Assembly: GCA_001660395.1 (NCBI GenBank)
Contig: LXWE01000007.1
Location: 109,143-173,142 of the forward strand
Length of the DNA: 64,000 bases
Source: Alteromonadaceae bacterium XY-R5
GTDB lineage: Bacteria; Pseudomonadota; Gammaproteobacteria; Enterobacterales; Alteromonadaceae
Direction of reading: 5' to 3'
The position numbers were made by a program, and so were the translations under genes. Positions 59,641-64,000 of the stretch are shown here, one piece after another. The notes under the pieces are model-generated. The model was not told the DNA's origin. It saw only the letters and a program-made list of their open reading frames with translations, and made no database searches. Positions within the stretch are counted from its first letter, which is position 1; the number at the start of each line of letters is the position of its first letter.

Positions 59641-60462
59641 TTAACGCTTTGCGTAAACTCTTTCCTTCCAGTTATTTCTATTTTCTTTAAGTTCGTTATC
59701 ACAAAAAAACAGCATTGCGAGATACAAATGCTCGGCAAATCCACGAGCGTACTCTTCATGCATTTCATAAATAATTCTATTTTCTCGTGTTACTTTGGCA
59801 TACTCCCGAAAGCCTTTTTCATCGAGGTACTTGTCAGGCTGTTCAGGCATTACCTTATCCATGACTTTATTAACCATGATGTAAACTTCGCCAATTAAGC
59901 TCTGAACAGATTTATCACCTGTCTTTAATGACACAATATCGGCGTATTTTTTACACCATTTTGCTGATTCATCACTCATCACAGCCATTTCGCTTTCCGA
60001 AAAATTCGAATAAGCTTGGACTATCTTCCCTCCTCCCTTTTTATCGGCCTCGAGTAAATTCGCTTTCCAGTTTTTGGCTCTTTCATCTGGTAAAGAACTA
60101 AATAGAATATCAATATTCTGCTCGCCTCTTAGTGTACCCATTGCTATCTCCAAGTTTTCAATTATCAATTGAGTTTCAGTTTGGCGTTGAATAAGAGCAG
60201 AGTGTTGGGCCTTGAGTGACTCTATCAAAGGCTTTGACGTGGTTAGCATGCTACGTATTTCGTCTAAGGAAAAATCGAGCTGTCTATAAAAAACGATTTG
60301 TTGAAGACGCACTGCATCATCTAGGGTATAGAAACGATAACCATTGTCTAAGTTTCGCTTCGCTTTAAGTAACCCAATTTGATCATAATGATGAAGGGTA
60401 CGTATGCTTACGTTCGCTAATTCACCTAGCTCTTTCACCTGATATGTTTTATTTTCACTCAT
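59641..60462 (-). CDS. MerR-family regulator with TipAS-like ligand domain
   Basis: A 273-residue regulator. YQVKELGELANVSIRTLHHYDQIGLLKAKRNLDNGYRFYTLDDAVRLQQI is a textbook MerR DNA-binding domain (helix-turn-helix, wing and second wing). A coiled coil follows (about 75-115). The C-terminal half, with MSDESAKWCKKYADI and FREYAKVTRENRIIYEMHEEYARGFAEHLYLAM, matches the helical TipAS antibiotic-sensing domain. The start is the ATG at 60462. It stands alone; the target promoter is probably its own. Confidence 0.85.
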   Translation of the reverse strand: MSENKTYQVKELGELANVSIRTLHHYDQIGLLKAKRNLDNGYRFYTLDDAVRLQQIVFYRQLDFSLDEIRSMLTTSKPLIESLKAQHSALIQRQTETQLIIENLEIAMGTLRGEQNIDILFSSLPDERAKNWKANLLEADKKGGGKIVQAYSNFSESEMAVMSDESAKWCKKYADIVSLKTGDKSVQSLIGEVYIMVNKVMDKVMPEQPDKYLDEKGFREYAKVTRENRIIYEMHEEYARGFAEHLYLAMLFFCDNELKENRNNWKERVYAKR

Positions 60463-60477
60463 AGAACACGCTTTCAA

Positions 60478-60932
60478 AATTCAACGATAGCAGCATGAAG
60501 TATAACGCTGCGTGAGGGTCAAGGCTTCATTAGTGGCTTCGGATTTTTATTCGGAAAGACGAAGTGCAGAGTTGACCTCAAGTTCCTTTCAGACGCACGT
60601 TTTTCGAAGGTCCGCTTTACGTACATTTGAGCCTGAAGATTCTCTCACTGTCTTAGAACGAAAAAGTGGACATTCGGATGAGAACTACAAGACGCTTTTA
60701 TTGATGGCATATTCAGATGGCTTGCACGTGTAGGCGTTAGAGGTGGTGATTCAATATGGAATGTAAACTAGCCCTATCTCGAACTTAATCACGGTAACAT
60801 CGCACATCAGATCCATATGCTTCGGCAGTTCCATTTGCTCACATTTTGTGCAATAGTGTGCTTTTTCAAGTATTCCAAAAAAATATCAAGTAGCAATACT
60901 TGTAGTAAATTAAAATCATGGAGGACTTTAAT
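60478..60932. other. Intergenic region with a degenerate dispersed repeat
   Basis: No gene supported. TCCGCTTTACGTACATT at about 60611 is a partial copy of the 55-bp repeat, and GTGGACATTCGGATG at about 60667 matches its flank. Confidence 0.4.
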
Positions 60933-61151
60933 ATGCCTAACTTTATTATTAATAAGAACCCTCAATCAAATGGCGACCATGAGGTTCATAATTCAACCAC
61001 AGGTTGCTCATACTTGCCCCAGTTAGAAAACCAAATAGATTTGGGCTGGCATAACGATTGTGCTGGCGCAGTTAGCCACGCGAAAAAAGCATGGCCGAAT
61101 CATAGAATAAACGGTTGTTATTACTGTTCGTATAATTGTCACACTAGTTAA
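60933..61151 (+). CDS. Conserved small Cys-rich protein
   Basis: A 72-residue protein from the ATG at 60933, with ATGGAGGACTTTAAT as ribosome-binding site. NPQSNGDHEVHNSTTGCSYLP, LGWHNDCAGAVSHAKK and NGCYYCSYNCHTS place cysteines at regular intervals: C25, C43, C62, C65, C69. This matches a widespread family of small proteins with the NGCYYCS..CHT ending, of unknown role, probably zinc-binding. It is in line with the gene at 61191. Confidence 0.65.
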   Translation: MPNFIINKNPQSNGDHEVHNSTTGCSYLPQLENQIDLGWHNDCAGAVSHAKKAWPNHRINGCYYCSYNCHTS

Positions 61152-61190
61152 CTATATAACAATGGCTTTATGAAAGAGGAAAATGTACTC

Positions 61191-61397
61191 ATGAGCAGAG
61201 ATAAAAATTTGGTTAATTTCAGCGAAGAATACGAACTTAATCGGCATCTGAAAAAAGTAGGTAAAAGACAAACTAAAGAAAATCGAGAGATCCTAAAAGG
61301 TATCGGGGATAAAGTTAAAAAAGAACTTAATAAAAAAAGATTAAAGCACGATGAGTTAGAGGACGGTATTGCTAAAAACCTCAATCATCTAGACTGA
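61191..61397 (+). CDS. Small basic hypothetical protein
   Basis: A 68-residue, highly charged, helical protein (KKVGKRQTKENREILKGIGDKVKKELNKKRLKHDELED). Start at the ATG at 61191 with GAGGAAAATG upstream, or at 61170. It may bind nucleic acid. An 8-bp inverted repeat (ATAGTTGA/TCAACTAT) follows the stop. Confidence 0.5.
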   Translation: MSRDKNLVNFSEEYELNRHLKKVGKRQTKENREILKGIGDKVKKELNKKRLKHDELEDGIAKNLNHLD

Positions 61398-61531
61398 TAG
61401 TTGAAGGTAAACTATCAACTATAGAATGCGGTTAAGGAACCCCTCCGTTTGACCTCTTCCCTGGAAATCGAAACTGTTCTATGACTGCAATTCGTTCATT
61501 CCCAACAAAGGGCACTAACACCCTTGAAGGG

Positions 61532-61586
61532 CTGCTTCACGTAGGGAGCTGCCTATTAGCGAGCACTGACGGGCATCAATAGACAA
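61532..61586 (+). repeat. Dispersed 55-bp repeat, copy 3
   Basis: CTGCTTCACGTAGGGAGCTG ... ATCAATAGACAA, matching the copies at 54043 and 59481. It ends 9 bp before an inverted attC site. Confidence 0.8.
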
Positions 61587-61595
61587 AGAGCGGAC

Positions 61596-61668
61596 ATTCA
61601 ACGCCCGCAACACCGGGCAAATTTGTAGCGCAGCGGAAAATTGGTCCGAGTGCTTGCGCTTGTTAAAT
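61596..61668 (-). repeat. Integron attC site (inverted group), downstream
   Basis: On the minus strand ATTTAACAAGCGCAAGC ... GTTGAAT, 73 bp, with arms CGGACCAATTTTCCGC / GCGCTACAAATTTGCCCG. It overlaps the end of the gene at 61668. Confidence 0.75.
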
Positions 61669-62156
61669 CATGTGACCGAGTTGATTTGCTGTTCTTTAAG
61701 CTTTTCTGCCAACAACCCATATAAATTTGAAATATCTCGATGAATATTTCTTTCGCTTTTCTTGATTATTGCCATGTCATCTGAATCAACAAATTTTTGT
61801 AAATCCTTGTCAACGTTTTTACTGAATGTGGTTATTGTTTCTTGCTGAAAATGCTCGCCGAATTCTGAGAGCATATTTATAACTTTCTGAATTAACTTCG
61901 CGTCTTCAGTTTTATTAACACCTGCAAGCGATTCAACAGAAGAAGTACAATATTTATCCATTGCGTCACGAGCCGTGATTAACGTCGGTTTGAACTCAGC
62001 TAGTTCAGATGTTTTTCTGAAGCTTATAAGTTCTTCCCTAATTTCTTCCGATTTTTCGGAGTACCCCTTAGCCTGCTTTGCTTGGTAGCCAGCATAAATA
62101 GCACCCGCTATTGAGCAAATAGAACCTACTAGCCCTATCGATTCTACTAGTCCCAT
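61668..62156 (-). CDS. Membrane-anchored coiled-coil protein paired with YfbU
   Basis: A 162-residue protein with an N-terminal transmembrane helix (about 6-24, IGLVGSICSIAGAIYAGYQA) and a long helical cytoplasmic or periplasmic part (EKSEEIREELISFRK...). Its ATG overlaps the YfbU gene by 10 bp, so the two are translationally coupled. Function unknown. The stop lies within an attC, so it is the end of a cassette. Confidence 0.65.
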   Translation of the reverse strand: MGLVESIGLVGSICSIAGAIYAGYQAKQAKGYSEKSEEIREELISFRKTSELAEFKPTLITARDAMDKYCTSSVESLAGVNKTEDAKLIQKVINMLSEFGEHFQQETITTFSKNVDKDLQKFVDSDDMAIIKKSERNIHRDISNLYGLLAEKLKEQQINSVT

Positions 62157-62674
62157 CTTTCCACCGCCAAAAGTTCATCTACTTTGGAAAGGCTGAGCTT
62201 CATATTTTGCGGTTTACCAAGCTTATTCCACTCTTCCAACATTGCTCTGTATTTTGGCATCATTGGGCAATGACTGTTAAATGAGGGAAACTCTTTGTCA
62301 TAATTGAGTTCATTGTATCGATCGAGGTCTACGATGAAGTAGCTCGCATAAGCCAACTGTTCACATTCTTCGTTACCATCAAACCCACGAAATCTATATT
62401 TATGATCATCAACTTGTTTCGTATCGTTTGCATCAAAATATGCCCAAGTAATGGCTCGGTACATTTCTAAAATATCAAGAACTTCTCTACATTCTGATTC
62501 ACTCATTTCAGGGTGCAAATGCTCAAAAATCCATTTGTAATGGAGCACATATCCTTCCTCAAGAGCTTTTCTGTGCCTTGAGTAATATTCTGCTTCCTCA
62601 GGATATAGCTTCTCTAGAATCAGGAACTGATTAATCAGATTTATTCGTTCCAGTTTCGATAGTTCCATACTCAT
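62147..62674 (-). CDS. yfbU: YfbU-family protein
   Basis: A 175-residue homologue of E. coli YfbU. Shared blocks are LERINLINQFLILEKLYPEEAEYYSRHRKALEEGY, EVLDILEMYRAITWAY (YfbU DIMEMYHAL), RFRGFDGNEE (FLGFDAATE), and the end MMPKYRAMLEEWNKL (MWEKYQRMLNVW). Length matches (164 in E. coli). YfbU is linked to MazF-dependent stress death in E. coli; its biochemical role is unknown. As a cassette gene paired with a membrane protein it could be a small defence or abortive module. Confidence 0.8.
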   Translation of the reverse strand: MSMELSKLERINLINQFLILEKLYPEEAEYYSRHRKALEEGYVLHYKWIFEHLHPEMSESECREVLDILEMYRAITWAYFDANDTKQVDDHKYRFRGFDGNEECEQLAYASYFIVDLDRYNELNYDKEFPSFNSHCPMMPKYRAMLEEWNKLGKPQNMKLSLSKVDELLAVERWD

Positions 62675-62703
62675 CTCTTTAGTGATTTAACTTGTTATAT
62701 TTA

Positions 62704-63114
62704 CTATTTAACGTTAACGAGTTCATACCAGTATTCAAAAGGAGGTGACGGGTATTTTATTTCCTTTATTCCATTTAAGAAGCAAGCCGCAGCTTTACCT
62801 GAGGTTGGAGAATGAGAGTCTATAACGTTCCCCTTGCTATCAAGTACAAAAACGAACTGAAATGCATCTTTGCCTTCATCTTCCAACATAGCTCGGCACT
62901 TCTTAGCTAGTGAAGGCCAATGCTTATTGTGCTCTGTTACTAAGGCTTTTGATTCATATTTATAGCCTTGTGTGGATGCTGACTGGCTATAGTGACGTTC
63001 GACCAACTCACTATAATTCAAGCTTTTTTGAAAAGTGTAATCAGGATGAATGTTGTCTGAAGATTTGCATCCGGCAAGCAAAATGAAACAACTAAGGAAA
63101 AGCACTATTCTCAT
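62704..63114 (-). CDS. Cassette lipoprotein of unknown function
   Basis: A 136-residue lipoprotein (signal about 1-15, lipobox LLAGC). The soluble domain has FQFVFVLDSKGNVIDSHSPTSGKAAACFLNGIKEIKYPSPPF, the pattern of the TonB C-terminal-like or energy-transducer fold (..G.V......S......C....I....FP.PP). It is a probable envelope protein. It lies between the attC at 63140 and the YfbU gene. Confidence 0.6.
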   Translation of the reverse strand: MRIVLFLSCFILLAGCKSSDNIHPDYTFQKSLNYSELVERHYSQSASTQGYKYESKALVTEHNKHWPSLAKKCRAMLEDEGKDAFQFVFVLDSKGNVIDSHSPTSGKAAACFLNGIKEIKYPSPPFEYWYELVNVK

Positions 63115-63139
63115 TTAAACCTCCAATGTCTGAGAGTAA

Positions 63140-63256
63140 ATATAACACCCCGCTTAGGGGCAAAAATACGTGGGCTATAATATCGAGCGAAGCGAGGACG
63201 GCCCACGTGTTTTTGTCCCAGCAAGCTCCGCTTGCGTCTACAGCGGTTTGTTAGGT
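63140..63256 (-). repeat. Integron attC site (inverted group), upstream
   Basis: On the minus strand ACCTAACAAACCGC ... GTTATAT, 117 bp, arms ACACGTGGGCCGTCC / TATAGCCCACGTATTTTTG. It overlaps the stop of the gene at 63251. Confidence 0.9.
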
Positions 63257-63631
63257 GTTTCTATAGCGCCATTCCATTGATAGTAGTTCCTTTTCACCTT
63301 CCAACTCTCCTACTTTCACGTAAACCCTTACCCCGTTGTGTGAGACTCTCTCATCTTTAACAACGGCTTTGAATGGCTCTTGCCAGAATTTTTCCTGATT
63401 TAGGCAAACATACATGTAGCCAGAAAACACAACTCTATTTGAATTTTCGACAGTAGCGACCATGTTTGATACACCATCGTACCAAATCCCTTCTGTGAGC
63501 TGTTCCGTTAATATTTCTGCAGCGATGTATTCAAATGATGAAGACACACTTTCACCGTAGAGATCTATTTGCTCTCCATTTAGCAGACGTTCAATACATC
63601 CAACGAATTGATTTATCGCCTCGACTCTCAC
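63251..63631 (-). CDS. Cassette protein, hypothetical
   Basis: A 126-residue soluble protein from a GTG immediately next to an attC-type core box (GTTAGGT at 63637-63643 on the minus strand). No membrane segment; sheet-rich with VENSNRVVFSGYMYVCLNQEKFW. Similar in style to small NTF2-like or DUF cassette proteins, but not recognised. The stop lies in the next attC. Confidence 0.55.
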   Translation of the reverse strand: MRVEAINQFVGCIERLLNGEQIDLYGESVSSSFEYIAAEILTEQLTEGIWYDGVSNMVATVENSNRVVFSGYMYVCLNQEKFWQEPFKAVVKDERVSHNGVRVYVKVGELEGEKELLSMEWRYRNT

Positions 63632-63636
63632 GAAAC

Positions 63637-64000
63637 ACCTAACATCTTATTATAGAGAATTCACAGTAACACGCAGATTCGCTCATCCTTGAATTCCCTA
63701 CATAATTCATTGATAACAATACCTTACACCTGGTTATGGGCTAGTTTCCAACGATTTGTATGAGTGTTACTGTGAAGTCTCAGTAATAACGCTTCCTGTT
63801 TGTTATAAAAATCAGCAGATACAATAAGTTAAGTGCTACTTACCTTATGTGTGTGTATTTAATGAGAATTCTCAGTAATTACAAAATATATGCTGAAAGT
63901 AGATTTGGTATGCTTAAGGAGATGAAAGTGATACTTGTGAAGTCGCCTGTGAGCCATTAGTCCTTATCCATATGCACCATAGTTGGTGACCGCAATTTAT
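63637..64000. other. Upstream edge of the inverted cassette group; gene-free
   Basis: No gene seen. The core box GTTAGGT (minus strand, 63637-63643) has no recognisable second half, so it may be the attI or end of the array. A 13-bp inverted repeat TTCACAGTAACAC (63660-63672) / GTGTTACTGTGAA (63764-63776) follows. The second 50-bp repeat copy closes the window. Confidence 0.5.
63951..64000. repeat. Dispersed 50-bp repeat, copy 2
   Basis: GAGCCATTAGTCC ... TGACCGCAATTTAT, three differences from 59396-59445, same orientation. The repeat may run past the window. Confidence 0.8.

Noticed and set aside
62675..62703. A complete attC between the lipoprotein and YfbU genes
   Set aside because: Only ATATAACAAGTTAAATC resembles the start of an attC; there is no room for the second half, so the genes may share one cassette.
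1..64000. CRISPR arrays, tRNA or rRNA genes
   Set aside because: No regularly spaced repeats with unique spacers and no cloverleaf or rRNA-like stretches were seen on either strand; the only arrays are attC sites.

Overview
The window looks like chromosome, or a large integrated element, from a marine gammaproteobacterium of the Alteromonadales type. This is an inference from several features together: Shewanella/Pseudoalteromonas/Vibrio-style attC sites, a DcaP-like porin, a TonB/PepSY iron operon with Fur boxes, an IS5-subgroup insertion sequence and dispersed intergenic repeats. Almost nothing here is housekeeping. It is an accessory region assembled from several mobile elements. No tRNA, rRNA or CRISPR array was seen.

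Layout. (1) 1-6.5 kb and 12.7-31.6 kb form one backbone of small, mostly unknown genes of the plasmid/ICE kind: a UvrD-type helicase, a secreted nuclease, a TcpQ/PilL-like lipoprotein, a DUF1173-like protein, a restriction-endonuclease-fold protein, HU, a DcaP porin, a Tus-like replication terminator and a pair of paralogues of unknown role. A 20-bp motif (CTGGATTAAGTCTAASTTAG) recurs upstream of backbone genes. (2) 6560-12728 is bounded by Tn7-like ends and a 5-bp GATAA duplication. Its cargo is a secreted RHS protein ending in a Tlde1-like L,D-transpeptidase toxin domain, with a probable immunity gene. (3) 32.0-39.3 kb is a six-gene operon with SbnA/SbnB homologues (L-2,3-diaminopropionate synthesis), an FAD/NAD(P) enzyme, a glutathione transferase-like protein, an LctP-type permease and a MocR-type regulator. 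(4) 39.3-45.6 kb starts with a Tn7-like end and a decayed tnsA, carries a complete IS5-type element (CTAG duplication) and an integron cassette array (eight attC sites, seven cassettes, no integrase), and stops at a second Tn7-like end. (5) 45.6-49.2 kb is a separate, plasmid-like segment ending in a LexA box and a umuD-like start that is cut by a third Tn7-like end at 49233. (6) 49.2-53.9 kb holds a dead tyrosine recombinase and an IetAS-type AAA ATPase/subtilase defence pair with a MerR-like gene in front. (7) 54.5-59.1 kb is a Fur-type ferric-siderophore uptake locus. (8) 59.6-64 kb has a MerR/TipA-like regulator, two small genes and a second, inverted group of integron cassettes including a YfbU homologue.

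The strongest themes are conflict functions (RHS toxin/immunity, IetAS, SieB-like cassette, nucleases) and a set of Tn7-like transposon ends of two sequence families whose transposition genes have been lost except for part of tnsA. The operon around SbnA/SbnB is the best candidate for an undescribed metabolic pathway, and the non-autonomous Tn7-like element carrying a polymorphic toxin is the best candidate for an undescribed mobile arrangement.
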